In this document: one piece after another, positions 1 through 12,088 of the stretch
Layout of the letters: each line of letters starts with the position of its first letter
How positions within the stretch are numbered: position 1 is the stretch's first letter
NCBI GenBank assembly: GCA_027576995.1
Contig: JANBQC010000022.1
Span: 44,900 to 108,899 of the forward strand
Length of the DNA stretch: 64,000 bases
Source of the DNA: Dimargaris cristalligena
Lineage: Eukaryota; Kickxellomycota; Dimargaritomycetes; Dimargaritales; Dimargaritaceae
Direction: 5' to 3'
The notes under the pieces: model-generated
The model's database searches: none
What the model was told of the DNA's origin: nothing
The model's input: the letters and a program-made list of their open reading frames with translations, nothing else
Made by a program: the position numbers and the translations under genes

Positions 1-2747
1 ATCCCCCCACTCCTGACCTTAAATTTGGCGGTAATCGTTTCACACCCTTCTATTCGTATTGTTGCAAAGTGATGTATACACCTCCACTACTACTACCCAT
101 TGGATCTTTGCCAATTGCGTTTCTTAGCTCGGTATTATTCCCTGGTCAATGCGTGGCTTTATTTCTATGTACTTTCCTAATAAAGCCGGGTCATGGAGGA
201 CTTTCCGTTGCGGTAACCCTAATGGGGGAAGCCGCTGAGTGTGCTGGTCATCCCCAGAAATGCCTTTCAGCTTAATCATATTCACGACCATAGTGGATCT
301 CCCTCGGGGGGACTAATAAGCAGGCTAAGAAGAGATGGACTAACCGAGTGACACAGCATTTATGGCTGATTATTTCACAGGTTGGCCAGTGCTTACTCAC
401 GACCTTATTTTCCTTTCATTGACAGCGGGTCTCCCTAAACGGGCCGGATTGCTTTTCAGGATTCCCGGTCGCCCATTTCTGGACCCAAGTACTAACATGC
501 CCTTTCCTTTTTTAGATTGAATTTACATTTGACTAATTCACTCCGGCTACGTATTCTTAATTGGCCAATAACCCTAGCTGAAGGAACCAGCCCCCCCTCC
601 TTGTTGTCGGTACTTTCCTATTCCCGTCCACTAATTCACCGGAGTAGGGCCCGCCCCTTTAGCAGCATAGGTGCGGGTTTACGCCAGCCTTAGATACGGG
701 TAGGACTTGGGGGATGATGGATAGAGAGGATGTATGGGTGATTAAAAATGTAATTCGAGTGAAACTAGTGTGCGTTAATCGACCTGCGATCCACCCATGA
801 TTACACTATTCTAAAGTCATTGAAAGCAAGAAGGGTGGAGTGGAGGTGTCAACAGAATCGAAGGAAAGATTGAATCACGGCGACTCTATTTCGATTGTCG
901 CTGTCTGTATACCTGGCAGTATTGGGATGAGCCTAAATTAATCTGCACGACCAACAATGACGTGCATCACCGAAGTGGGGACTATGGAGCTGCTTGCCAT
1001 ATTAGGAGAATACTTCCAGAATATCGGTGCCTTTGGTCTCTTAATTGCAGGGAATGGCCCAGGGGTCCCCCACCACCACACATCCTTGGCGACCCCTTCT
1101 CTGGTGGACCGCCGTTGGCCAACCCTGTATGGATAAGGGGAGAGTGAAGAATCCGTAGGCGGCACTGTAGACTTAATAAATTGACTTTAAAGGCGCATTG
1201 GTCGGTCAAGTAGGCCCAACGAAACCGCTCAACCACCGGTGCCCAGGGTTTTTACTTGGTCAACGCTCCAAGCAGCCATGGGGGCCGCTAATGAAACCTC
1301 GAGTCCTTGGGGAGAGCCACCAATTAGCCGGAGGCTATTACACACACTCCATTCTCAAGGATCGCCCTATTAGTTAGTTTCACAGGAGCCGTCGTCAGCC
1401 CTGGCCAACTCACGTGGATGGAGGGGGTCCCTTTAGTAACAACCACTCAACAACCAATTAGGGTTAGAGGGAATGCATGGTGCGATATGAAAAGCCCAGT
1501 TATTGGCTGATTGTTGGTGGGGTTAGAGCGTTGCCCACCCCAAATGGAAGCCCACGGTCTTTGGAGTGTTTCTAGGCAGGTCAAGGTATGTGTAGCGGGC
1601 TATATGAAGGTCACTCGACTACCCCCCCCCGCCCAGGAATCTTCAAGTCCATCACATCTGACGGGCAGAGTGTACTTTTCTTTCTATATAGAGTGCCGAT
1701 TGGCCGGTATTCCAATTGTAGTATTCGGGGGGTGCTTGCATCTCAAAATGATTGTTAACCATCGTTCGCACCCACCGATCACGACGGCCGGCTCCGTATT
1801 GGTATAGGCCAAAGTGGATCAGGAATAGCCTGGCAGAGGCGGGGAGATCGGTTCCGTTTCAAAAGGGAAAAGGGGGTAATAAAACATACCAGCTATGGAA
1901 ACCCAGCCTATTTGGGAATGTGGGAGGGGGGCTCTTGTCTGGGAAAGTCGGACTAAATTAACCAGTGGAAAGAGGGGCCAATCTGGGGGAAATTTATGCG
2001 TGATTGGCGGTTGATTCTGGGAGATCATAATAGACACCGCTGGTTAAATACGGCGCCAACCAGTGTAGGATAATAACAACTTAAATGATACCAGCGGACC
2101 AGCGCAGTGAAGGAATACCTGTTTTCTATACTGTTCCCAGGCCCGTTGTGGCCAAATATTGGACTTTGCAAACCTGATCACCATGGCCAATTAATAGCCA
2201 AGTGTGTGGAATGGGGAGTGGTGTTTTGGGGGTGTCTCAGTTCTAAATGGACCGCCTTGTCGGGCCACTCATGGCCGAGTTCCCCACCACCTCCAGAACT
2301 ATTCGGACTGAGGAATGTGTGACCATGCCACACCCTCTTTCTTCGAGTCACACTCCGCCGACCCATTGCTTCCTGGAAACACTGGAGCCTGACTCAGCGG
2401 CAATCAGTGTCCAGTGCCTCTCGGGTTTTCCCTTGTGGCTCACTGTTTTTCTGGCCACTATGTACTGTAGGGACAGCCGCGTTGTGGGGTCCCTCTTCCT
2501 TGGTGCAGAGGGGATGGCCGCTAGACTCGCTATCTCCATGGCGGCTCAGTATTTAAACCTCCCCGATTGCCCCCGCCTGTTGGCCCGTTAATAGCCGAAC
2601 TCTCCTGTTCTCGTGCCCCCCCCTCTCATCACTTCCGACATCTGTCCTATACACGTATACCTGTCCGCGTACTCCACTTTCAGATCATTGTTTTCCCGTC
2701 CACCTAACTTGCCCCCCCCTCCCTTCCATAATCTCTCCCCCTTCAGC
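1..2747. other. Gene-free stretch upstream of first oxidoreductase
   Basis: No reading frame here has protein-like composition, and the short ORFs on both strands look random. The sequence is of mixed composition without a tandem repeat or recognisable transposon ends. What stands out is the pentamer ATTGG/CCAAT: I count 16 occurrences by eye in the first 2.6 kb, about three times the chance expectation for equal base frequencies. The last 150 bases before the gene at 2748 are strongly C/T-rich, as is common just upstream of fungal start codons and in 5' leaders. Confidence 0.6.
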
Positions 2748-4049
2748 ATGCCTGGTGTACAAGAATTTTTCCCCGGTGACTGGCATAAGAGCATCACTGC
2801 CCCGACCCGGCTCCCTATCCGACTAGCAGTGGTCGGGGGCTCGACGGCAGGGGTGGAGACCGCCCAGGGCATTGTGCGCAGCTTCTCTCCGGACCAGGTA
2901 CACGTTACCCTCATCGATCGCTACGACCACCACTACCACAAGGTGGGGGCCGTGCGTGGCATCATGGACCGGTCATTTGCCGACCTCCTTTGGATCCCCT
3001 TCACTAATGTCTTTCATGGCGCTAAACCCACCCGGGATGACAGCTATCCCAATCACCAATTCCTGCAGGGCGAGGTTACCCAAGTGTTAGATGGGCACCT
3101 CCTGCTGCAGGACAGCCCGTTCATTGTCGAATATGACTATCTGGTTCTGGCCACGGGCTCATCCAGTGCCCATCCCTTCTCCCCCCTACTGCCTAGTCGG
3201 GCCTTGGCCACCAAGGTCAATGGCCAGTTCGCGGACGACATGGCTTACGCCGAGAATATTCTTATCATCGGTGGGGGCCCCCTCGGTGTCGAGATCGCCG
3301 GTGAAATCAAGCACGCGAGCCCCGACAAGAACATCACCATTGTCCACCGTGGTGAGCAGCTGCTCAGCTCGCCCCTGTCGCTTAAATTCCGTCGCCGCGT
3401 GACCCAGCGCGTGGAAGAGCTGGGGGTAAATGTGATTCTGGGGGACTCCATTGATCTGCAAGACGAGGCCAACTCCCTTTCCCTGGAGATGTCCGTCTCG
3501 GCCAATTCGCCGTATCTGATCACCACCCGCCAGGGCATCCCCATCGAGGCGGATAAGATCATCCAGGCCACCGGCACCCGGGTCTACACCGAGTTCCTGC
3601 AGTCCCTCGAAACGGACACCCGCCTCGGTATCATTGGGCCGGACGAGCGGATTCGGGTGCTACCCACCCTCCAGATCAAGGACGACAACTACCCTCACAT
3701 CTTCGCCGTAGGCGATGTCAACGATATCAAGTGTGTCAAAAATGCCTGCAAGGCGAGCCACCAGGTGCGCATACTGCTCCGCAATCTCAAACTGTGCATT
3801 GGGGCGGAGTTGCGCAACCCCAACCCGGGCCAGCGCCCCGTACTGCCTAAACTCCGCACGTTTGAGGACTCCGAGAGCTATTTGGTGCTGGCCTTGGGCC
3901 CCCAAAAAGGGATTTGCCTGTTCCCGCGTGGCCTTATTTTCGGGGACTGGGCCGCTCGGGTACTGAAGGGCAGAGACCTCCAAGTCGCCAAGAAATGGCG
4001 ACAAATGGGCATCCCCTTTCCCGCACCAACAACCATACCCGCTTCCTAG
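2748..4049 (+). CDS. AIF/FSP1-like FAD-dependent NAD(P)H oxidoreductase, copy 1
   Basis: Single-exon gene of 433 residues in the pyridine nucleotide-disulphide oxidoreductase fold, closest in layout to the AMID/AIFM2 (FSP1) type of flavoenzymes, which pass electrons from NAD(P)H to quinones. Visible motifs are the N-terminal FAD-binding loop GGSTAG at about residues 30–35, the NAD-binding loop GGGPLG at about 175–180, an ATGSS motif between them, and AVGD at about 320–323, which closes the FAD site. The frame is open further upstream, but the ATG at 2748 sits directly before the fold, whereas upstream residues read as translated C/T-rich leader. I see no obvious mitochondrial presequence or membrane helix, and no Gly2 for the myristoylation used by mammalian FSP1. 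A paralogue lies 3.5 kb downstream on the same strand. The family call is firm; the acceptor is not known. Confidence 0.9.
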   Translation: MPGVQEFFPGDWHKSITAPTRLPIRLAVVGGSTAGVETAQGIVRSFSPDQVHVTLIDRYDHHYHKVGAVRGIMDRSFADLLWIPFTNVFHGAKPTRDDSYPNHQFLQGEVTQVLDGHLLLQDSPFIVEYDYLVLATGSSSAHPFSPLLPSRALATKVNGQFADDMAYAENILIIGGGPLGVEIAGEIKHASPDKNITIVHRGEQLLSSPLSLKFRRRVTQRVEELGVNVILGDSIDLQDEANSLSLEMSVSANSPYLITTRQGIPIEADKIIQATGTRVYTEFLQSLETDTRLGIIGPDERIRVLPTLQIKDDNYPHIFAVGDVNDIKCVKNACKASHQVRILLRNLKLCIGAELRNPNPGQRPVLPKLRTFEDSESYLVLALGPQKGICLFPRGLIFGDWAARVLKGRDLQVAKKWRQMGIPFPAPTTIPAS

Positions 4050-7000
4050 CTTTACTGTTTTCTACTGGAATAGGTCCTGACGATAAAACTATCACCTTGG
4101 TCTGCTCTAATTTTACGCTGATGATTTGTACGCTAAAAATGCCACCCACCCCCTTCGGGTTATTTATACATATCTGTTATTTATTTACCACATGTTTATC
4201 TATATATATTTATCCACACCCGCCGGCTTCTCTGACAACTGCTTCTCCCTTGTTTTGGCTGTCGCCTAATTGCACCACCCCGCCCGGATGTTAATTAACC
4301 ATCATGCCCATTAGGGGGCAACCCCCCCTTACTTTCCCGCCATATCTGCCTTTTGCCTTCTTCGTCTCTGCAGTTTCTACCCCTCCATTCTTTTCTTTTT
4401 GAATTTCGTCCCGTTCAATGTACAACGCTTTAATGACCAGAAATGATTCAATTTCCTAATAAATGCATCTCAATTCCTTTCATACACTCGTTTCGAGCGG
4501 GCCGAATATTGCCCACTCTCTCACGCGGTTATTTGCGAACAATGAAAGATAATTGGTCTATGGGGACATAAAAACCAGTTTATCCCACCCTGTTGCTATT
4601 TTTGGATAGATTTAGCCTGTTTCTCCCACTGAATGTGATTTGACACAGTTTAGCGCATAGTAGGGTACTAAAATGGGACTGATGTAGGTGAAGATATGGC
4701 GGCGAGATTAGCACTATTGGATTCATGGATGCCCATGCTCACCATTCACTGCCAGTGCGGCTTTTGAGATGATTGGTTTCGTTGAGTGGTACAGTGGCTG
4801 GGAATTGGCCATTCAATGGCTGTCTAATAAAGAAGGCCAACTGCACAACAACTATTTAGATTTATATACCAAAATAAACTAGGGAAGGAGGGAGGGGAGT
4901 AAAGGTCCAAATAGGTGCAGGAAACACACACCCATACATACCCATGTACACCCCCCTCCATTTGCTGCACAAAGAAAGTCAACCTGGCTAAAAGTCGATA
5001 TTAGTGGGCAGGGCAGCAATGGAGTCCGTAGTATAATCGGATGACGAAAAGAAAAGTCCGTTAAAGGTGCATCCGCGGTCAGTGGAATCTGCGGAAGGAT
5101 CGGTATTCGGCAGCCACCCAAACCAACGTGTTCGTTCCGCCCTGTTTGAGACACCGATCCGACAGACTTCAGCGAAATGCGGTATCATGCCGGTGCAGTA
5201 GCCGAGTTTACCTTTGCGAGTTCACTCGAATGTCTTTTAATGGGGGAGCAGCCCCCATGTCAGCCGTACTAACCTGTTTCAGACCCACCTGGTGTGAGGG
5301 CTATTCAGGCGATTTGCAGTGACTGAAACGAGGGAGGTTGGCAATGAACCAATTGTACACCCAAGGCCCACCGAGAAGCAGTCGAGTGGTTAGTTGGCCA
5401 CTGTGGAAGTATTATTATAGATAAATTTGCAGCGATTGGATTGCCGAAATGGCTTGGCTGGGGCCTATTAGCGGTTGGTATTAGCCGGCCGCTTCAACCG
5501 ACACGGTAATAAAAGATCAATAAACATATGCGCTATCCAATTCCAGGACCATTGTTCTTATCAGGCGGGAAAGCTCCAAGCCGCTGCAATCACTGGTGAT
5601 GGGGACAGGAAAGTCGGCCAATCGACCGCGAAAGGTCATCGGCCCGGTGATCATTGGTGCGGAGACTTTGCCCAACCCACTGGTCATTTGCCCATTTAAA
5701 CGGGGAGGGTTTTGATGAATAAATCAGATAAATCCAATTGGGGTGGAGCGGATATTGGGTAGGCGGGGATCACCTTTGGTCGGGGTATCGGGTGGGCCTC
5801 GGCGACTGGCACATTGTGCGGTTTATTGAGGGCTCTCTGGACTAGTGCCGTATGGCGAAGAGAAATCAGATTGGTGTGAAGGGCCAGTGGTCCTACTAAC
5901 TCGGTGGTCCCTGACTACACCCTGGTCGAATCTTCTACGGACAGGCGAGTGGCCGAGAAGCGACCCTAGCGTTAACTGGCTACTGATGTTGTGATGGTGG
6001 GAAAGAGGGGGGTACTTATCGACGAGCAACGACGAATCAGTTGCTTCGTATCGTTCGGAATTGGGGGTGTTTCCGCCCTCGTGTGGTGATAAAATGGGGG
6101 TGCTCACATTCTTTCTCTCTCATATAGTTTCTCTAATCAGTTGATCAGATAGGTCGAATTGATCTGGGGAATCCTCCCTAAAATTAGAAGCGGGGCAAAC
6201 CCAGACTTATCCATTAATCGCTTAGGAAGCGCATGCGAAACCGTCCAGGAGCTAGTCGAAACTGGGTTGGCTCGAGATGGTGAGGTTGAGGGTCCTGATT
6301 GGGACGAACAGCCCCTAAGTAGCATCGTAGCTTTGCCACTTCTATTATATTATTATAATATCTATTTTTTTCACTCTGTCCAACAGTTCATGCACATGTA
6401 TGAAACAGCCGCGGCAATGCGGGGGCTATTTCGAGAAATACCAACGGGCGGATGGGGTATACAACACCACTGGGACTCGAGCTGCACCTGGACCAACTTC
6501 ATATTTTAATTTTTACCACAGCGGCGAAAGCCCGAACCTGCATCACAATACGGCACGGAAAATGGCTCGCTTGGCTTCCGCGTAAACGAAAGCGGGTGGG
6601 GGTTACTTCCGTGGCCAGCTGAGGGCAATCCTGCGAAGGGGGCCTCAAGATTTTTATTTTGCCCGCTTGAAGCCCGATGAACACTGGGGCCTCTCCGTTG
6701 GTTATAGAGAGTTAAACGAGTGGGGGAGGGGGGTTCTTTAGCCGGTTACCGTCGGAGACTGGACTGCCTGGGCCGGGTGTGCGATCGAAGGCCAATCATT
6801 AATATTACTCATAGAATTGTTTTGACTGAACATGGGGGTAGACTGAAACGAGCGCAATGGTCGGATGGAGCTCCAACGATTGGCGAGAAGTGGTGCGGTG
6901 GAGTGAAGGGTGGGAATACACCCGAATTCCCGCCGACTGGCGCCAATCGTCCGACGAGTATGGCCGCCAGCATCCCACATGTAAATCCACCGGGCCGAGG

Positions 7001-7538
7001 AAGCTGGCTGTTCCGGCTTGGGCCAGTCTCTGTTTTGGTATCCCCTCCCCCTCCCCAGTCAGGAAAACTCAGAAGTGAACATCAACTGAATTAGAGATTC
7101 GCATATTTACCAGTGTAAATGAGTGCGTGTGAGACCCGATTGGGCTGCCGGCACACATTGGCCAGGTTTTCGCCTGCGTGCCTGGCGGCAAATCTAGTGA
7201 GGGGGCTATTGGGCCGTCTGCGTATGGCCTAAGGCCCGTATAAAGACTGGGCTCCCGGCCACCGCCAGCGCCCCCTACGCATGTTATTCTATTTTCCTGT
7301 TTATTCGGTGGCCCTCTCCGCTGTTGTTTTTTTCTTGAGTATTTCTCCCCCGGCTGTCCAATTGTGCCCCCTGCCCTTATACCGCATCTGTCCACGTCCA
7401 CCGGCGATCATCTTATTCGCGGTGCAGTCCAATCTATTATTGGGATTCCAACTAAATCGTATATACACTGAACATTCCCCCCCGTCGGTTCGTCAAATCT
7501 TTTCTTCCCTCTCCCTTTATCATTAATCGATTGCCATC
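4050..7538. other. Gene-free spacer between the two oxidoreductase paralogues
   Basis: About 3.5 kb with no convincing coding region. The first 500 bases are T/C-rich and probably include the 3' untranslated part of the upstream gene. A TATAAA at 7239–7244, some 300 bases before the next start codon, and a C/T-rich run from about 7270 to 7530 are candidates for the promoter and leader of the second oxidoreductase gene. ATTGG/CCAAT pentamers recur through 5400–5760. Nothing resembling a transposon was found. Confidence 0.5.
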
Positions 7539-8789
7539 ATGTCGACGAACATCCCCCAATCCACCACCAAGGTCTACAACGTTCTCGTGGTTGGCGGCTC
7601 CAAGGCCGGCGTAACTCTCGCCTGCGAACTAGAGAGTATGATTTCGCACCTCCCCGTCCGTATTACCATTCTGGAGAAGCGGGAGGCCTATTTCCACACC
7701 GTCGGAGCCCTCCGAGCCGTCGTGCAGAAGGACGTGGCCAAGAAGCTCTGGATCCCGTATGACAATCTGTTCAAGAACAACAGTCGCTACGGCCATACGG
7801 TCGTCCAGGGTGTTCTCACCCGCGTGTTCCCCTTCCACATTGAATACGCCAACGCCGAGTCGCCCGTGAACTTCCTGCCCTTCGACTACTTGGTCCTCGC
7901 TACCGGGTCCACCTACCCCGACCCCGCCAAGATGAACTCATTCACCGCCCTCCAGGGCATTGAAACTTCGCTGCTGTACTACCAGAGTATCCGCGAGTCC
8001 GCCCGAGTGCTGATCATTGGCGGTGGCCCAGTTGGGGTGGAACTGGCTGGTGAAATTGCCACTGAGTACCCCGAAAAGCGGGTCATTCTGGTTCACAACC
8101 AGAGCAAGCTGTTCCTCGACGACTACAAGGAATCGTTCCGTGACCGCGCGCGGGAAGAACTCGAATCCCTGGGTGTTCAGGTGATTCTGAACGAAAAGGT
8201 GATTATTCCCGACGAGAAGGGTCTCGACCCCGGCAGCGGCACCCGTATTTTGCGGACCGCCAGTGGCCGGGCCATCGAATCGGATCTGCAGTTTTGCTGT
8301 ACCGGTATTAGTGTAGATACCCGTTACATGCACTCCTTGTCCGACAGCCCCACTCAGCTGGTGGACCCCAACACCAACCACGTCCGGGTTCGTCTTACTC
8401 TTCAGCTGCGCGACCCCCGCTTCCCTCATATTTTCGCCATTGGCGACTGCAATGACCACCCCTGCTTTAAGTTGGCGGTTCATGCGGCGGCCCAGGCTCG
8501 CCTCACCGCCCGCAATCTCAAACACTTGATTGAACATGACGTCTGTCACCAGCGCCGTGATCTCACTCGGATGGCCCCTCTGCGACTTGAGGAGTACCGC
8601 GACAAGTCCAATCTTATGACGGTGTCGATTGGCCGCCACCGTGGTGTGACCCAATCTCGCTTCGGCCTGGTCCTGGGGAACTGGTACACTCGCATGTTTA
8701 AGCCCAACAAGGCCGCCATGATTGATACGAGATGGAAGGATCTCCACGCTGACAAGGACAATGCCTCGTGGCTTAATAACGAGCTGTAA
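7539..8789 (+). CDS. AIF/FSP1-like FAD-dependent NAD(P)H oxidoreductase, copy 2
   Basis: Single-exon gene of 416 residues and a paralogue of the gene at 2748. FAD-binding loop GGSKAG is at residues 19–24 after a strand VLVV. The phrases HTVGALRA and LWIPYDNLF correspond to HKVGAVRG and LWIPFTNVF of copy 1. The NAD-binding loop GGGPVG is at 161–166, followed by VELAGEI, and AIGDCND near the C-terminus closes the FAD site. The ATG at 7539 lies in a good context at the start of the fold, with no targeting peptide seen. A TATAAA 300 bases upstream is a possible core promoter element. Copy 2 carries a clear C-terminal extension ending in ASWLNNEL. Divergence between copies is extensive outside the cofactor sites, so this is an old duplication or two distinct subfamilies. 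Cytosolic quinone or NAD(P)H oxidation is the inferred role. Confidence 0.9.
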   Translation: MSTNIPQSTTKVYNVLVVGGSKAGVTLACELESMISHLPVRITILEKREAYFHTVGALRAVVQKDVAKKLWIPYDNLFKNNSRYGHTVVQGVLTRVFPFHIEYANAESPVNFLPFDYLVLATGSTYPDPAKMNSFTALQGIETSLLYYQSIRESARVLIIGGGPVGVELAGEIATEYPEKRVILVHNQSKLFLDDYKESFRDRAREELESLGVQVILNEKVIIPDEKGLDPGSGTRILRTASGRAIESDLQFCCTGISVDTRYMHSLSDSPTQLVDPNTNHVRVRLTLQLRDPRFPHIFAIGDCNDHPCFKLAVHAAAQARLTARNLKHLIEHDVCHQRRDLTRMAPLRLEEYRDKSNLMTVSIGRHRGVTQSRFGLVLGNWYTRMFKPNKAAMIDTRWKDLHADKDNASWLNNEL

Positions 8790-11600
8790 ATGATGTTGGT
8801 CCATTCGCTCAATATTCCTTCCCGATTCTGTCAAAATTCTCTTTTATCCAAGGCTCATCAATTGTGCTGACTACTGGGTTTCCCTGCATATACATAATTT
8901 CTTCCTATCTATCTAATTTATTGCTGCTCTCTTCACTCCAACACTGGGGCTCTTCTCCACTATTGTCGTGGTTGGTTTAGCCTCCCCTCCCCCCTTACTT
9001 ATGTCTCTGTAATGCTCTCGTCTCTATACTCTATTGTTGTTTCCAAATGCCTCTCGCTCTCTCATCCTTACCTCTGCCTATCATTTTCCTTTCCCTTTCA
9101 TTTTGGCTGCTGCCAATTAACACCCCCGTCTGGACATTTTCTTCCTTAATCACTATCCAGTTTGTGCAAGCTACCATGAGTTGTATTTTTGCTGTCCTCT
9201 TGGACTATTCCTCATATATTATACGTATGTCTATGTCCCCTCTTTATTATTTTTATTGTCACGAAAACTATGTCATGTGTTCGTCCATTAAAGATCACAC
9301 TATATACTAATGGACAGATGCCTTGTTGGAAAGGCCGGTGTATTGTACTTGGGAAGGGCGTGTGAATAGATTAAGGCGGAGAGGGGGAGCTGGTTGGGGA
9401 ATCAGCCAGCCCCATAATTAGAGGCCGTTCGTCGGATATAGAATTTTAATTTAGATTCCCTTTTAGGTGGGGCCATTGGACCAATATAGGTTGGGTACGT
9501 AAAACCATACAGTCGGTTAAGGCTCCTCTTCGCAGCCGACTGAGCCCGCATTACTTGATAATACCGGTGGGTGTTGTCTGAGCTACACTGCCATTCCTCA
9601 CAGAGAATTTCCGGACAAAACACTGTTCAAACATACCCGATGTTTCGTAAACTAACATAAAGAATATATGGGAATGGGTGTATAATAGACATGTTCATTG
9701 ATGTATAATACATGACAAGTGCGGTATTCGTGCAGTGTAGATCCGGGTAGAAGTAAAGGTCTATCTAGTGGAAGGCTGGGGCTTCGGTTAGCCGAAGGAG
9801 TAAAAGGTTAGAATAGTCGCCATTCTTGGGGAAAGGAATAATACGCGACATTTTTTTGAGACTATTATACGCTTGATCGTAAACTAGCGGAGGGATGCGT
9901 CTTCTCATGGGCGGCTGTGGCAAACATAAGAGTGGTGGTGGTCATTGGTGCAAATAGCGAGCTGCTAATTGTATTTTTCAGCGGGAAACAGGCCAAAGCA
10001 ACGACGGACGGTGTCAGAGAGGGGGGGGTGGAATGCCTTAATGTATATCGACGGGACCGGTGGACCTCGACCTACTGGCCATACAAGGAAATGGTGGGGT
10101 TAAAATGTACTCGGTTAGAGCATATCAGCTCTAATCTGACTGCGACACCAGCTCTTATCCATGGGCACTTGCCAACTATTAGGTATGGCATGCCTGAGAA
10201 ATGTGATAATACTTATTCGGGATAGTGATAAAGGGTTTCTGAGAGGCACTGAATGTCCATTATGTCCAAGCGAGGGCTGAGAGGCGGAGAAAGGCATCCG
10301 CTGAGTTGGTCGAGGAGGACCGGCAGCCGATAGAGCTAAGCCGAAGACCAAACGATACGGTGGATAATTCTCCGGTGGACTAATGTAGGCGGCGGAGGGC
10401 CATGTATTTAATCCCGTGCTTAGTGAAGGGCGGAGTTCCGGAAATAGTTCATGGAACAGATATTTTTGAAACGAAAGAGACGCTGGCGTATGGACGTACG
10501 TTCAGGTGGTTGGTATTGTATGGTCACATTAAAGAGTTGTAAAGCTGGCCCAGAGATGGACGATCATGATGCGGCTTAGGTGGGTTAGGGTGAAACGGGA
10601 CGGACAATAGGCATCATGGGTTGTAAACATAAGGATATGTCACGAGAAAAACGACTCGGAAAGGACCCCGCCCTTAGGGCCAAAGCAGAAGAGGCAAACA
10701 TTCACTGGGGAGCAAATTTGAAAAAGGCGGGGGTCCGCCGCCGGGTCTTATATACCTTCACCGAGTGGCATAACCCAAAGGGTCTCCTATTGGCGCCCAA
10801 TAGCTGTTATCCCGCTCTCAACAACATGGTGTGTATTTCTCCAACCAGGGCTGGAAATTCTACTGTGGGGTCGGATGACCTGCGCGCCGGTTCCCAGTGG
10901 ATGAGTTTCCCACTCTGGGAGCGCTGGTCCCTTTCCCAGCACTTTATGGTTTAGTCACCGTCGGCTTCGTCACTGTAGTTTAGAGTGGCATATTGCGGAA
11001 AGGCGTTGCGGTTCCGGGTGGGAACCAACCTTGCTTTCCAGGGTCTGTTTTGCAGGAATGGACGACGTCCTTCGCATAGCCCCCCAATCCAGCTGACCGA
11101 CTGGTTGTTCAAGTCGGGTTTTATGGTTGGGGAACCTCATTATTCGTTAACCCGTACCAAGACTCAAAGGTGGCCTTCTTACTATGATGCTTGAGTCATT
11201 GCGAAAATGGGAAAGGTATAGAACGTGCACTTTATTGGGGATAAATAAGAGTCGAGGAATATCGATAATGTACAGGCGATGTATCCGAACCAACGCCGAT
11301 GAAGGTGCGGTGGGAAACAGCCGCAATCGGAATACAATGAATAAATAGGAGTACCCACAACTCTCTTGCCTAAATATGAGGGCGGTCCACATCTAGCCAC
11401 GTATGGTAAAGATGGGTCAACGAGAGGAGCGATGGAGTAAAAAGGAAGGGGTTGATCTCCTCATAATGCGAGTTATTAATGTCTCAGGGGGGGGGATGCT
11501 AACTGCAGACGGTCGAAAGGGGTAATTGTGGCCTAAAGTCCCATAAAAAAAGGGCGAATCGACTGGGTAACATAAACGGGCGCTTCACTAACGGCACCCA
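8790..11600. other. Gene-free stretch
   Basis: No frame shows convincing coding character. The first 500 bases after the oxidoreductase stop are pyrimidine-rich and then AT-rich, consistent with a 3' untranslated region. The longest open frames (9917–10225, 10616–10954) have random-looking composition and no recognisable domain. No repeat, tRNA or mobile element was recognised. Confidence 0.5.
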
Positions 11601-11821
11601 CCTACCCATTGAATAATAAATAGAAATACACAATGCTTGGAAAGCCCCCAAAAAAGGGGCGGGTAGAAGAAGTAGGTGTATAAAAATAGGGATTATATAC
11701 AATCCCAGGCGAATCAACCGAGTGGGCTGAATACGTAGGGCTTCGCAGGGAAGCGGGGGACAGTGGGGGGTTGACGTAGCTGCGGCGGGGCTTGGATGGG
11801 TCCGGGCTTGTGGAGTAGGGG

Positions 11822-12088
11822 CTAGGACTGGTAGGTGGGGCAGTCGCCGAAATAGTAGCCGGTTGGATCGTCGGAGGAGGGCGGACATACACACGGAGTG
11901 CGGGCACAGACGACGCACACGCTTTCGTCAGGCTCAAAGTTGGCCAAGGCCTCGTCCGGGGCCCCGGAGAAGGGAGAGCCGGTGGCGTAGAAGAGTGAAC
12001 CGGGCGGGTTACGAGAGTCCGAAGGGAAGCCGCCGGGGGACGAGGCCGGCTGGGTGAAATCGGAGTGGTAGTAGTACGAGTAGCTCAT
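11822..12088 (-). CDS. Possible small Pro/Ser/Tyr/Cys-rich protein, structure uncertain
   Basis: An 88-codon frame beginning with an ATG at 12088 in a GC-rich island, unlike the AT-richer DNA around it. It starts MSYSYYYHSD, is rich in Ser, Pro, Gly, Asp and Tyr, and contains a small cysteine cluster (CVVCARTPCVC, residues about 58–68) that could bind metal. I recognise no family. A second minus-strand frame overlapping its end (downstream to about 11,650) is also protein-like, with SPSPYSTSP and RRSYVNPPLSP. A GTGTGT donor near 11,897 and the TAG near 11,823 would join the two frames in phase, so the protein may be longer than 88 residues. It could equally be a non-coding GC island. Low confidence. 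Confidence 0.4.
   Translation of the reverse strand: MSYSYYYHSDFTQPASSPGGFPSDSRNPPGSLFYATGSPFSGAPDEALANFEPDESVCVVCARTPCVCPPSSDDPTGYYFGDCPTYQS

Noticed and set aside
7938..8834. 298-codon frame on the minus strand
   Set aside because: It is the antisense shadow of the second AIF-like oxidoreductase, whose plus-strand frame has clear cofactor motifs.
10575..10600. Telomere-like GGTTAGGG
   Set aside because: A single occurrence, not a tandem array.
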